Source: Niallia sp. Man26
GTDB taxonomy: Bacteria > Bacillota > Bacilli > Bacillales > Cytobacillaceae
Assembly (NCBI RefSeq): GCF_022049065.2
Contig: NZ_CP095744.1
Coordinates: 248,001 to 312,000, forward strand
DNA: 64,000 nt
Direction: 5' to 3'
Below, in pieces: positions 40,742-49,940 of the stretch. A program made the position numbers and the translations under genes. Within the stretch, counting starts at the first letter, position 1; every line of letters starts with the position of its first letter. Under the pieces are notes generated by a model. That model did no database searches. It was given only the letters and a program-made list of their open reading frames with translations, and was not told the origin of the DNA.

Positions 40742-41337
40742 GTATTTTTTCTTGCAACTTTCTGTTATTTTCTTTCAATCAAAATAACTTATACATTCTT
40801 TAATAAAACATGGTTTTTATTTGATTTAAAAAGAGATGTCATATCAGATACCTCTTAATTTTTCTCTTCTATATTTTTACATTTAACACGAAGCTTTTTT
40901 CCGTAGGATCGCCTCACCATCAGAAATTCCTTCAACTGTGTTTTTCAATCATGTATAGGACATAAAAAGGCTATGTCAAAGTGGGTTAAAATATGTATAA
41001 AAAGTAGCCGCTCAATGAGCGGCTACTTAATGAAAGGAAGCGAACCAAGTGGAATTGCCATACAAAAGGCGAATTGTTTTTTTTGAACAGCATGTCCTCC
41101 ATGCAATTCCCTAACATCATATGTAGACAACCTGGTTTGGTGCACAATAATAAATCAAAATTTCAGGAGACTGTTATCTTGTGCTGATAAGTGCCAAATT
41201 AACTGGATAAGAACAAGATAACGCTCACATTCTGTCTTTTTATTTTCAAAACGCTTGCCAAAAAACCAAATGAGCTTAGCTTAAGCTAAGGTCATTGTTC
41301 TACATTGGTGATAACAATTCAGTTTGAACTTTTATTA
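40742..41337. other. geneless region with a strong minus-strand hairpin
   Basis: About 600 bp after the broken secreted-protein gene. The only marked structure is the 12-bp perfect hairpin at 41002-41028. A 20-codon plus-strand piece near 41049 (VELPYKRRIVFFEQH) looks like transposase debris but is too short to assign. Confidence 0.45.
40995..41028 (-). terminator. minus-strand terminator with perfect 12-bp stem
   Basis: AAGTAGCCGCTC / GAGCGGCTACTT with an AAT loop; on the minus strand TTTTTATA follows. It is 310 bp past the racemase stop, so it may be that operon's terminator or part of a lost element. Confidence 0.7.
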
Positions 41338-42468
41338 TTAGACAGCTACACTCTCATTCACAACCACTTTCTTTTCAACAGTAAACTGATCTAGTGCGTA
41401 ATCATCAATATCATAACCAAGTCCTGCTTGTTGTGGGACATCTACATAGGTGCCGTTTAATTCAATCGCTGGGTTAATGATATCTTGGTTGTAATAACGA
41501 GATGATGCTGCGATGTCATTCGGCAGTGTGAAGCCTGATAATGTTGCCGCAGCGATGTTATGGGCACGTGCGATACCTGAATCTACCATGCCGCCGCACC
41601 ATACTGGAATACCGTGGGACTCACAAAGTGCTTGGATTTTTTTCGCTTCTGTCAACCCGCCAACACGGCCTACTTTAATGTTGATGATACCGCAGCTTCC
41701 TAGTTCGATAGCTTTTCGTGCATCTTCAACTGTGTTGATGCTTTCATCAAGACAGATTTTTGTATTGATTTGTGCTTGTAGTGTTGCATGGTCCACGATA
41801 TCGTCATGATCAAGCGGCTGTTCGATCATGATTAAATCGAGTTTATCTAGCTCTTTGAATACCTCGATATCATCTAGTGTGTAAGCAGAGTTAGCGTCTG
41901 CCATCAGCATAATGTCGCTGAATTCTTCTCGAACAGCTTTCATAATTTCAACATCTTTGCCTGGTTTGATTTTAATTTTAACTCGTCTGTAGCCTTCATC
42001 TAAATAGCCTTGCACAACTTTAACCATTGTAGCAGCATCCTTTTGAATACCGATGCTGACCCCTGTTTCTACTTGTGATTTTGTTCCGCCAAGGAGCTGG
42101 TAAACTGGTTTGTTTTCGATTTTTGCATACAGATCCCAAAGCGCACAGTTAATAGATGATTTTGCTAAGTTATTTTTACGGATATGTTCAAAGATAGTGC
42201 TTGTTTCGTCAGGATGGGCAATATCTCCTTCTTTTAGCAATAATGGAATTAAGCAATCTTGTAATGCTGCCCAACAGCCATTTACAAACTCTTCGTTGTA
42301 TAAAGGGAATTCAAATGCTGAGCATTCTCCATAACCAATTTTCCCTTCGCCATGAATCTCAACAATGATGCATTTTTTTGCAGTCATTGCAGCAAAGCTT
42401 GTTTCGAATGGTGCTTTTAACGGGATGTCTACTTTTCTTAACACAATTTTATCAATTTTCACGGTCAT
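41338..42468 (-). CDS. N-acylamino acid racemase / o-succinylbenzoate synthase family enzyme
   Basis: A 376-residue enolase-superfamily enzyme. Active-site elements: KIKIKPG (Lys-x-Lys acid/base), metal ligands in LMADANSAY, MIEQPL and CLDES, and the second Lys in INIKVGRVGG; the C-terminal WCGGMVDSGIARAHNIAAATL...LPNDIAASSRYY is characteristic of the MenC/NSAR group. No other menaquinone gene is nearby; the partners are a GntR regulator, an MFS carrier and an M20 hydrolase, which fits racemisation of N-acylated amino acids before deacylation. A dipeptide-epimerase role is possible. AAGGAG precedes ATG 42468 closely. Confidence 0.8.
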   Translation of the reverse strand: MTVKIDKIVLRKVDIPLKAPFETSFAAMTAKKCIIVEIHGEGKIGYGECSAFEFPLYNEEFVNGCWAALQDCLIPLLLKEGDIAHPDETSTIFEHIRKNNLAKSSINCALWDLYAKIENKPVYQLLGGTKSQVETGVSIGIQKDAATMVKVVQGYLDEGYRRVKIKIKPGKDVEIMKAVREEFSDIMLMADANSAYTLDDIEVFKELDKLDLIMIEQPLDHDDIVDHATLQAQINTKICLDESINTVEDARKAIELGSCGIINIKVGRVGGLTEAKKIQALCESHGIPVWCGGMVDSGIARAHNIAAATLSGFTLPNDIAASSRYYNQDIINPAIELNGTYVDVPQQAGLGYDIDDYALDQFTVEKKVVVNESVAV

Positions 42469-42475
42469 ACACTCC

Positions 42476-43123
42476 TTAAGATTGTTTTTTTAAATAGTCT
42501 TTTAAGTTTGTTAATACGCGATTGTTGTGCGTCAACAAGATGTCTTGCAGCTCGTCAAACTTGCCTCGTTGTATCAAATCAAGCATCTTTTCATGCTCCG
42601 AAATGGAGAGATTGATGCGATTTTCAAATGTAAAGTTAAGATTTTGGAACATTAACAACGGATATTTCAGCTTCAAGTAGAATTCTTGGAGAACATCACT
42701 ATTGCTTAAACAAATCATATGATAGTGAAAGTTAAAGTTCATTAACGTATAGTCCACTTGATTTTTGACATTTTTCATTTGCTTTAATTCTTCTTGTAAA
42801 GAGTTGAATGAATAATCAGAAATATCAACTTGGTTTAAGCGGCGTATCGCCATTTGTTCGAGATTGTTTCTGATTTCAAAAATATCGTAAACATCTTGCG
42901 TCGAGAATTCTTTGACAAAGCTGCCTTTCCGCGGCTTTTTAACAGCAATTCCTTCCTGCTCGAGCCGGTATAATGCTTCTCTTACAGGCGAACGGCTGAC
43001 AGAGAATTTATCCGCATAATCACTTTCTCGAATACGGCTTCCTTGGGGCAATTCACCATTAATGATTTGATTGACCATATAATTAAAAATCTCATTGGGC
43101 AATTGTTGGGTTTGCAGTAACAT
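42476..43123 (-). CDS. GntR-family (FadR/FCD type) regulator
   Basis: A 215-residue regulator: GntR winged HTH (NGELPQGSRIRESDYADKFSVSRSPVREALYRLEQEGIAVKKPRKGSFV) and an FCD effector domain with the metal/ligand His residues (FNFHYHMICLSN, ISEHEKML). Start ATG 43123 has GGAAGAAGAGG upstream; it overlaps the end of the MFS gene by 32 nt. FCD proteins usually bind small acids. A TTGTCGACAA palindrome before the first gene of the cluster is its likely operator. Confidence 0.85.
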   Translation of the reverse strand: MLLQTQQLPNEIFNYMVNQIINGELPQGSRIRESDYADKFSVSRSPVREALYRLEQEGIAVKKPRKGSFVKEFSTQDVYDIFEIRNNLEQMAIRRLNQVDISDYSFNSLQEELKQMKNVKNQVDYTLMNFNFHYHMICLSNSDVLQEFYLKLKYPLLMFQNLNFTFENRINLSISEHEKMLDLIQRGKFDELQDILLTHNNRVLTNLKDYLKKQS

Positions 43124-44336
43124 CCTCTTCTTCCTTTCTTTTAGGTACAGCACGTAATGTTAATGAAACGATAAAGGAGAGGGCAACAGCAGCAATCAAG
43201 AACATAAACGCCGCATTGTATGAACCATTAAATAAATCTATTAAGAATCCAATTGCAAGCGGTGCAACAAAACCAGCGATCTGTCCGCCGAAATTAACAA
43301 TGCCAGAAGCGGAACCAAACTTATCGGGTAAGATGAAGCTTGCAAGTAAAGCAAAGATAGAGCCAAAAGCAATGGATTTAAAGAAATACACTAGTATTTG
43401 AAAGATGATAACAGATGTTAATGTTTTAGAAGAATACATTCCATAAATAAGAACAGCTGTTAAAACAGACACAATACTAAGCAAGTACTTTTCTTTTTGC
43501 TGGAAGAACTTCATCATAAGCCATCCGCTTATTGCTGCCCCTAGACCTGCAGCAATAAATGGGAGCGGTACGAGAATCGAGATTGCCTTTAAGTCAACAC
43601 CGCGAACATTAAGCAAGTAAGTTGGCATCCAAGAATCTAGCCCTTTGTTGACGATACTGACACCGAAACAAATGATTACTAACTGCCAGATGATGGTGCT
43701 TTTTAATAGCTCTTTATAGCTTATTGAATTTTTAGCTTTAGCTTGCGTTGCGGCTGTAGTTTGCTTCATTGGGCGAAGCCAGAAGTAGTAAAAGACTGCA
43801 AATACGATACCGACAACTCCAATAATATAAAACGTGCTTCTCCAGCCGACAGCTAAGATTAATGGTGCAATAATCAGCGGTGCGATGGCACTTCCAACAT
43901 AATTGGAAGACAGCATACCAGTTACTGCTTTTGGTCGCTGCGACTGTGGAAATACTTCAGACACTGCCTTCAAACTAGCTGTTGGATAAGCACCTTCACC
44001 AATCCCGAAAAGGATACGAATAAACAATAAGGAAACTAATGACCAGGCCATACCTGTCATCGCAGTGAAGAGCGACCATAACAGGATCGCGATAAGTGCA
44101 ACGATATTCGAACCAAACTTATCGGCTAACCAGCCGCCTGGAATTTGCATTAACGCATAGCTGAAGAAGAAAACACTGACAACAAAACCGAGCTGGGTTG
44201 CATCAAGGTTGAATTCTGCTCCAATATACGTTAAAGCAAGTGAAATAGCGGCCCTGTCGATATAACAAATACAATAGCCTATGTACACAAGTGTAAATAC
44301 AAAATATTTAGATCGAGTTCCCTTTAACGTACTCAT
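43092..44336 (-). CDS. MFS transporter (anion:cation symporter type)
   Basis: A 414-residue carrier with twelve membrane segments and the MFS signatures GGWLADKFGS (loop 2-3) and the GIGEGAYPTASLKAVSEVFP region typical of the ACS group (hexuronate, phthalate, tartrate, N-acyl amino acid or dipeptide-like anions). It overlaps the M20 peptidase gene by 29 nt and the GntR gene by 32 nt, so all are one transcript. The substrate is probably the acylated amino acid used by the M20 and racemase enzymes. Confidence 0.88.
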   Translation of the reverse strand: MSTLKGTRSKYFVFTLVYIGYCICYIDRAAISLALTYIGAEFNLDATQLGFVVSVFFFSYALMQIPGGWLADKFGSNIVALIAILLWSLFTAMTGMAWSLVSLLFIRILFGIGEGAYPTASLKAVSEVFPQSQRPKAVTGMLSSNYVGSAIAPLIIAPLILAVGWRSTFYIIGVVGIVFAVFYYFWLRPMKQTTAATQAKAKNSISYKELLKSTIIWQLVIICFGVSIVNKGLDSWMPTYLLNVRGVDLKAISILVPLPFIAAGLGAAISGWLMMKFFQQKEKYLLSIVSVLTAVLIYGMYSSKTLTSVIIFQILVYFFKSIAFGSIFALLASFILPDKFGSASGIVNFGGQIAGFVAPLAIGFLIDLFNGSYNAAFMFLIAAVALSFIVSLTLRAVPKRKEEEDVTANPTIAQ

Positions 44337-45702
44337 TCGCCTTCACTCCGCCTTCTATTATTTTAGAAATCTCCGAGATTATATGATAAGTAGATTTAAT
44401 GCCACTTTCAAAATTAACAAGCTTCAAGTTTTCATTCGGCGCATGATTCGCTTGATCGAAGTTAGCGTAAGGCACAATAAGAACAGGAACATTTAAAATA
44501 TCTGTCCACACATAGTTTGGCAACGTTCCCGGCATAACTGGTTCTAAAATAGGTTTAATGCCAAAGCCTTGTTCAAGTGCTGCTAAAACAGGTTTCACAA
44601 AAAAGGAATCAATATTTGTATTGGACGGAGGAGTGGATACCATTTTTAAAACAGAAACACCTTCAAGCGGTTCAATCATTTTTTCGATATTTTGATAAAT
44701 TTCATCAGGATTTTGCTTCCCGACGAGACGCATGTCTAACTTCAGCAAAGCTTTTGACGGTATAACCGTTTTTGCGCCTGCATCTACATAACCACTATGG
44801 ATACCGGAAATGTTTAAGGTTGGTTCATACATTAATTTCGTGAAGTATTCTTCTTGGGAGAGAGTCAGGTTTGGTAACCCGATCTTAGCTGCTAATGTTT
44901 CACTATCATAAGGAATGCGGTTTAAAATTGCTTTTTCTTGTTCATTCGGTGCTTGTACGCCTTTATAGAAATCTTTAATTGCCACCTTGCCGTCATCGCC
45001 CTGCATCTGTGACAATAATTCAACTAACTTCCACGCCGGATTTTTAATGATATTGCCTGTGTTGCCGGAATGATTATCCTGGCTCGCAGATACAGCTTCA
45101 AGCTCCACATATAGCATACCGCGAACACCAAGACGAAGCACAGGTGCGCCGCTTTCATGACAAGAGCCGTCGATTGAAATGGCAAGATCAGATTGTAAGA
45201 TTCCATCTTTATGCTCTTCCACAAATGCTGCAAGGTTAGCACTGCCTTGCTCTTCTTCCCCTTCAAACACAAATTTCACATGAAAAGGAAGCTGTTTATG
45301 TATTTCTAAATAAGCCTTAATCCCAAGTAATTGCGCCATTAGCTGACCTTTATTATCACCAACACCACGGCCATACAAGCGGCCATCTCTAATACTTGGT
45401 TCAAATGGAGGGCTGACCCATGCATCAATTGGGTCTGGTGCCATCACATCATAATGACCATACAATAAGACCGTAAAATCCTGCTCCCCTTTAATTTCAC
45501 CAAACACGATCGGGTGTCCAGCCGTTTGAATGACCTGTGTCTTTGCTTGCAGACTTTCTAGCAGCTCAGACACTTTCAGAACCGTCTCCTGCATCCCTTC
45601 ACCGCTAGAGCTAATACTTTTTTGTTTAACTAATGCGATAAGCTCATCTATATTCTTCGTTCTGTTAGAATCAACAAATTCTTGAATATTGGTAGTTGCC
45701 AC
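44308..45702 (-). CDS. M20 family dipeptidase / N-acyl amino acid hydrolase
   Basis: A 464-residue di-zinc metallopeptidase: LYGHYDVMAPDP (His ligand and Asp), GVGDNKGQLMAQ (bridging Asp), FEGEEEQGS (catalytic Glu and Glu ligand), and the late His in FDQANHAPNENL; dimerisation domain about residues 200-330. Start is GTG 45702, with GAAGGAGG 7 nt upstream; the in-frame ATG at 45738 lies in the operator palindrome. First gene of a four-gene overlapping operon with MFS, GntR and racemase. Deacylation or dipeptide cleavage of the imported substrate is likely. Confidence 0.87.
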   Translation of the reverse strand: MATTNIQEFVDSNRTKNIDELIALVKQKSISSSGEGMQETVLKVSELLESLQAKTQVIQTAGHPIVFGEIKGEQDFTVLLYGHYDVMAPDPIDAWVSPPFEPSIRDGRLYGRGVGDNKGQLMAQLLGIKAYLEIHKQLPFHVKFVFEGEEEQGSANLAAFVEEHKDGILQSDLAISIDGSCHESGAPVLRLGVRGMLYVELEAVSASQDNHSGNTGNIIKNPAWKLVELLSQMQGDDGKVAIKDFYKGVQAPNEQEKAILNRIPYDSETLAAKIGLPNLTLSQEEYFTKLMYEPTLNISGIHSGYVDAGAKTVIPSKALLKLDMRLVGKQNPDEIYQNIEKMIEPLEGVSVLKMVSTPPSNTNIDSFFVKPVLAALEQGFGIKPILEPVMPGTLPNYVWTDILNVPVLIVPYANFDQANHAPNENLKLVNFESGIKSTYHIISEISKIIEGGVKANEYVKGNSI

Positions 45703-45728
45703 ACGAAAACCTCCTTCTTCATTGTCGA

Positions 45729-45738
45729 TTGTCGACAA
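45729..45738. promoter_or_regulatory. GntR-type operator upstream of the M20-MFS-GntR-racemase operon
   Basis: Perfect palindrome TTGTCGACAA, with an adjacent ATTGTCGA half-site, about 26 bp before the GTG start. FadR/FCD regulators bind TNGTNNNACNA-type palindromes, so this is the natural target of the operon's own regulator. Confidence 0.65.
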
Positions 45739-45739
45739 T

Positions 45740-46063
45740 TTCTAATCAATAAGTTACTACCTAGGGAAAGAGAAGTCAATATATTTTCAGAAAATTAATT
45801 ATATTATATTTATTTATTATCAATGCTATTTTGAGATAAGGCTGGGAGGTTATTATTTTAAAATAGAAACTAAGTTTGCATGTTTTTACAGAAAATGGAG
45901 AGATAAACAGTTTGTCCCTCTTTTACCTAGTACAGAGTTTCTATAGTCTTACTTTATTGCTAATTGTTATTAATTTTTTGTCATTTTGGATGCGTAAAAA
46001 TTACTGCATAGTATATGAGAAATAACTATAATTAAAGGACTCGTAGGGCTATACCAACTTAGT
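45740..46063. other. intergenic region, nothing recognised
   Basis: AT-rich 320 bp holding the promoter region of the M20 operon; no gene, repeat or terminator is apparent. Confidence 0.4.
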
Positions 46064-46478
46064 CTATCCTTCAATATTAAATTTCCCTTTGATTTTCAGA
46101 AGATATTCCTTTACCTTTTCTCTATTCTTTAGGCGTTTTTGTAAATACTCTTCACAGTCTTCTTTTAGATATCGATAAAACGTTTGGTATCTTCGTCGAC
46201 AGCACGATAATCAATGAAATAAATAATACCTTCTTCACCGAAGTAATCTTCTTCCCATTTTTCGTAATAACTCGCAAAAACATATCGCGCGTATTCGTCT
46301 CCATATCCCCATTCTTTGGAATACTGTTCTAATATAGTTAAGAATTCCCCATTTCCCATATGTCCATAATAAATTTAATTAGCTGTCTTTGTTCTGCTTC
46401 TGATAATTCTTTCATATCTGTATCACCTAATTCTTTAACAATAGACGGGAAAAAGTTCTTAAAATACCTGTTCTTCAA
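46064..46478 (-). pseudogene. small protein gene of unknown family, frameshifted
   Basis: A TTG start at 46478 with GAGGGG upstream gives LKNRYFKNFFPSIVKELGDT, then the frame shifts to GNGEFLTILEQYSKEWGYGD...YFIDYRAVDEDTKRFID, and shifts again to KEDCEEYLQKRLKNREKVKE ending at 46064. The full protein would be about 138 residues, Tyr/Glu/Lys-rich, a look shared by many immunity or phage-like small proteins. Family not recognised. Confidence 0.6.
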
Positions 46479-46525
46479 CTATTTCCCCTCTTTTTCTATG
46501 ATAAATTTTCTTTTGAATCCCTCTA

Positions 46526-47140
46526 TTACCAAGGGTTAGAAACCAATTCTGGTCCCTTTTGGGTACGTAAAATTATTTTATCTGTTCGTTTGTTTATCCA
46601 TTCTCGCAATAAAAACGCACCGTTACCTGTTTCTATTTGGATATCTGTGCGAATTGGTAAAAGATCTAATTGCTGCAGTACCTCTTCTGCCTCTGTGATC
46701 ACAATTGGTTGCGGTGCTTGTACTACAATATCTAGGTCGCTTGTTTCCTTTAAAGCTTGATATCCAGTCGCTAGTTCAAAGCCGGCACTGCCTGTCGGAC
46801 CCCACTGCCAGTTGCCCATGATTTCTGCCACTTTATTGAAGCTTCTTAACACCGGCAGTTCTCGTCTTTGTGCGTTTAATGAGTTCCAGCTTTTTTGTTC
46901 TGCTAGTTTGTATGGAGTGATAATTTCTTCTATTCCGTTTCGATGTAGCAGCGCTGCTTGCCGCTGGTTACGTTGCTCCCCTCGAATTCCTACAGGAATA
47001 TAATCACTAGTTTGTTCCGCTCGGCGCACGACAACGAATGGGGCACGCCTTAACGAGGCAGTGACCCATTCGTTGTCTTCCTTCCATTGCAGCTGTGATA
47101 AATCAGAGACTTTTATTAAGTCATGTGGTTGAATTACCAT
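46526..47140 (-). CDS. mdcG: malonate decarboxylase holo-ACP synthase MdcG
   Basis: A 204-residue phosphoribosyl-dephospho-CoA transferase that attaches the prosthetic group to the Ser of MdcC. MdcG hallmarks: PFVVVRRA, GIRGEQRNQRQAALL and WGPTGSAGFELATGYQALKETSDLDIVVQAP with the nucleotidyltransferase-like Asp-x-Asp. It overlaps the D/E gene by 7 nt and is the final gene of the operon. Confidence 0.9.
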   Translation of the reverse strand: MVIQPHDLIKVSDLSQLQWKEDNEWVTASLRRAPFVVVRRAEQTSDYIPVGIRGEQRNQRQAALLHRNGIEEIITPYKLAEQKSWNSLNAQRRELPVLRSFNKVAEIMGNWQWGPTGSAGFELATGYQALKETSDLDIVVQAPQPIVITEAEEVLQQLDLLPIRTDIQIETGNGAFLLREWINKRTDKIILRTQKGPELVSNPW

Positions 47141-48807
47141 TGCTGTCTCAACATTTCACGGACTTTAATCGTTGCAGCACGGCCGCCGTTTCTTGCTTCA
47201 TCTGTTTGTAAACGGAAGCTTAAATCAGTCGCTGCATTCTTTGTGCTATTAATTGCTTCTGTTAAAGTTTGCTCTACTATTTCCATATCTTTTTCCGTTG
47301 GAGAATCTGCATCAATATTGGCAAGTAATTTATACAGCGGTCCTAATGATTGATAACTGCGAACATCATATGCCATTGAGGGCACGGATTTCGTTGCTTC
47401 TTCCAGCTGTTCAATTGTGCGTTTTGTAATTCTTGCTGCAGAGGCTTTTGACATTGCTTGAATGTTGATTTTGTCATCGTCAAGTGCAATTAACCGGTTA
47501 GACTGTAAGCCATGAGCTAAAAACCCGCCAGAGATAGCATTGCCGACAATTAATCCAATAACAGGATGGCCCTTTTGCCGTGCTGTTGCATAAGCATCTG
47601 CGCTTGCTGCTAATGCTAAGCTGATACCAATCAGCTCTTCCTTATAGCCATACGCCTGACTTGGTACATCAATAATAGCGATAATAGGGCGTTTTGTTTC
47701 CTTGTCTGCATCTTGATGGATGACATCGCGTACTATTTGCGCAGCAGTCCAGCCCTCAAGCAGACCTACTTCCCCATTCCGAGCTCTAGGAAAATGATTA
47801 TTAGCATCCGGTACAATTGCTATATAACGAGCAAGTTGGTCATTCTTAGTTACATCAGCAGCTAGAATGGATGGTGTTGCACTAGTAGGATGTGTGATAC
47901 CTGTTAATGCAGAAAACCATTTATAGCCTCTTGATTGTGACATAGCGCTAACACCTGCTGTTGCCATTGGCACAGACTGCTTCACTGCCTTATGCTGGTT
48001 GTAATACTCAGCATATCGTTTTGGATTCCATTCTATTGCAGTATCCATTTCTTTTAATAAAGAAAGATGAAATTCGACTTGTTCTGTTTTGGGCGATTTT
48101 TTTCCCGCTGAAAACGCCGCTTTAATAGCAGCGACAATCGACTCAACATCGTCCTCCACTACTTCCTCCAGCAATCCTGTTCTCTCCCGCTGACTAGCAC
48201 CAATCGTATTCCAAATCAATGCTTTATCACTTGAATCAAATTCCATCACACCAGCTTCTTGTTCGATAACCTCTGGTCCATTCAGACCTAACCGTGCTTT
48301 ATTTGTTGCAAGCAATGTTGTACATAGTTCGGCGACAATGGACATGCCTCCGAAAGCGCCGACTCTCCCTGGAATTAGTCCAACAACAGGAACGTATTGA
48401 CGTAAGGCTACAATCTGATTGCAGATTTCGGAAATGGACAATAATCCGTAATTCGCTTCCTGCAGACGGACGCCGCCTGTATCAAATAAGATAATTGGAT
48501 AAACAGGGTTGCCTTGTTTATTCTCTTCAAGGGCCAATTCCAGTGCGCCAGCAATCTTCGCACCGCTCACTTCACCAATGCCGCCGCCTTGAAACGCACC
48601 TTCTAACGAAATAACGACAACATGCTTTTGATTAATTAGCCCACGAGCAACGATAACCCCATCATCACTTTGCGGAACAATTCCTTGTGGCTCTAAATGG
48701 GGTGACTGCATTTTATCGAGCGGTCCCAGCAGCTCGCGGAATGTACCTTTGTCCACTAATGCTTGTGCCCGCTCACGGCCATTTAATTCTACTAAACTAT
48801 TCCGCAA
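47134..48807 (-). CDS. mdcD/mdcE: malonate decarboxylase beta and gamma subunits, fused (MdcD-MdcE)
   Basis: A 557-residue carboxyltransferase-fold protein. Residues 1 to about 290 match MdcD (beta; ELLGPLDKMQSPHLEPQGIV, FDTGGVRLQEANYGLL, GRVGAFGGMSIVAELC) and about 305-557 match MdcE (gamma; SRGYKWFSALTGITHPTSAT, VGLLEGWTAAQIVRDVI, GNAISGGFLAHGLQSNRL). The two halves decarboxylate malonyl-ACP to acetyl-ACP. They are separate genes in Klebsiella, Acinetobacter and Pseudomonas. It overlaps mdcC by 11 nt and mdcG by 7 nt. Confidence 0.92.
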   Translation of the reverse strand: MRNSLVELNGRERAQALVDKGTFRELLGPLDKMQSPHLEPQGIVPQSDDGVIVARGLINQKHVVVISLEGAFQGGGIGEVSGAKIAGALELALEENKQGNPVYPIILFDTGGVRLQEANYGLLSISEICNQIVALRQYVPVVGLIPGRVGAFGGMSIVAELCTTLLATNKARLGLNGPEVIEQEAGVMEFDSSDKALIWNTIGASQRERTGLLEEVVEDDVESIVAAIKAAFSAGKKSPKTEQVEFHLSLLKEMDTAIEWNPKRYAEYYNQHKAVKQSVPMATAGVSAMSQSRGYKWFSALTGITHPTSATPSILAADVTKNDQLARYIAIVPDANNHFPRARNGEVGLLEGWTAAQIVRDVIHQDADKETKRPIIAIIDVPSQAYGYKEELIGISLALAASADAYATARQKGHPVIGLIVGNAISGGFLAHGLQSNRLIALDDDKINIQAMSKASAARITKRTIEQLEEATKSVPSMAYDVRSYQSLGPLYKLLANIDADSPTEKDMEIVEQTLTEAINSTKNAATDLSFRLQTDEARNGGRAATIKVREMLRQQW

Positions 48808-49096
48808 AGCCGATCACCTCCAATGCTTGTGTAAGCCTTAACTGCACAACGCCTGGTGTTGCACCGAAATCATGGATTGTTATATTCGCGGTAATAGGGT
48901 AGCGGTTGAAAAAACGTTCCAATACATTGCCCCATACTTCACCAAACCCATCACTGCCGGTGAGCACGCTGACTTCTGTTTTTGTTCCCTCTGCCGGCTC
49001 TAGAATGATTTCCAAATCTCCTGAACCGACAACACCTATATGTGCTGCAGTTTGAATCGATTTAGAAGTTTCAAAGTGAAACTGTAGTTTTTCCAT
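48797..49096 (-). CDS. mdcC: malonate decarboxylase acyl carrier protein MdcC
   Basis: A 99-residue delta subunit. The prosthetic-group Ser lies in HIGVVGSGDLEIILEP, the usual VVGSGD motif. It carries malonyl/acetyl thioesters on 2'-(5''-phosphoribosyl)-3'-dephospho-CoA. ATG 49096 has GGAGGTG upstream; it overlaps the following fused gene. Confidence 0.93.
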   Translation of the reverse strand: MEKLQFHFETSKSIQTAAHIGVVGSGDLEIILEPAEGTKTEVSVLTGSDGFGEVWGNVLERFFNRYPITANITIHDFGATPGVVQLRLTQALEVIGFAE

Positions 49097-49114
49097 AGAT
49101 GAACACCTCCGTAA

Positions 49115-49939
49115 TTAACTGACTAAAAATAGTGTTGCTGCTAATAAATCGGCGCTGCCTCCCGGCGATAGGCGCTTTGTTTTACAGTAATCAGATAAGC
49201 ATTGGAAAATCTCTCTTCCCTTAGTGGTTGCGAACCCATCCCAAAGTAAAAATTCTCCTGCCATCGTTTTTATTGCAACTAAATCCGCCCAATCCCCACG
49301 GTGTAATATACATGTATCATCGACGGTTGCCATTAAAGCCAGCAATGCTTCTATTTGTGCTTCCTCTTCTGGCTTTTCTGCAGCCCGAGCTTTAAGTAAG
49401 GCAAGTAAAGATGCATCACGGATATGAGGGAAACCGAATTGTGCTTCTTCTTGTGCCCCCATAACTGCATACTTCTTTTTTACTGCCTGTCCATGGGTTT
49501 GATTATTTGGTGTGAACCTGTCTTTAAAGGAAGCAATTTCTCCTGCCGTTTCTAATATCTTAATAGGGTTCTTTTCCTCTGGAAGAGAAGCCTTTGCACT
49601 AACCAATAACCCCAATGCCCAAATCGCACCTTTATGTGTATTGATGCCATTAGTAGCAGAAAGCATCGCCTGCTCCCCTTGTCTTCCTATGGCTGCTATT
49701 TTCTCACGAAGCTTTTGATTCACAGGATGAAGATAAGAAACGAAGGCAATCTCTCTAAATGTTCCTTCTAATGCTTTTGCTGATTTCAGCATGAGTTCAA
49801 GGGACATATCAGTATGGGAGCCGTTATTGTTTGCATCTACTAACCCTGGCTTAGGGGTGAGCATTGCTTCATCGATTAACGCTTTTACTGCTTTGGAAGC
49901 TAATTCCTCTACAAGTGCTGCAGATTTAACTGCCAGCAT
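49115..49939 (-). CDS. mdcB: triphosphoribosyl-dephospho-CoA synthase MdcB
   Basis: A 274-residue CitG/MdcB-family enzyme making the precursor of the MdcC prosthetic group from ATP and dephospho-CoA. Motifs EAMLTPKPGLVDANNNGSHTDMS, GINTHKGAIWALGLL and the C-terminal LSPGGSADLLAATLFL. It begins 1 nt after the mdcA stop region and precedes mdcC by 18 nt. Confidence 0.92.
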   Translation of the reverse strand: MLAVKSAALVEELASKAVKALIDEAMLTPKPGLVDANNNGSHTDMSLELMLKSAKALEGTFREIAFVSYLHPVNQKLREKIAAIGRQGEQAMLSATNGINTHKGAIWALGLLVSAKASLPEEKNPIKILETAGEIASFKDRFTPNNQTHGQAVKKKYAVMGAQEEAQFGFPHIRDASLLALLKARAAEKPEEEAQIEALLALMATVDDTCILHRGDWADLVAIKTMAGEFLLWDGFATTKGREIFQCLSDYCKTKRLSPGGSADLLAATLFLVS

Positions 49940-49940
49940 A

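Noticed and set aside
41049..41112. Transposase start (VELPYKRRIVFFEQH)
   Set aside because: Only about 20 codons, no family match that I can defend.
41338..42468. menaquinone gene menC as a firm call
   Set aside because: No men genes nearby and the operon holds an M20 hydrolase and an MFS carrier; the NSAR-type role fits better, though the families overlap.
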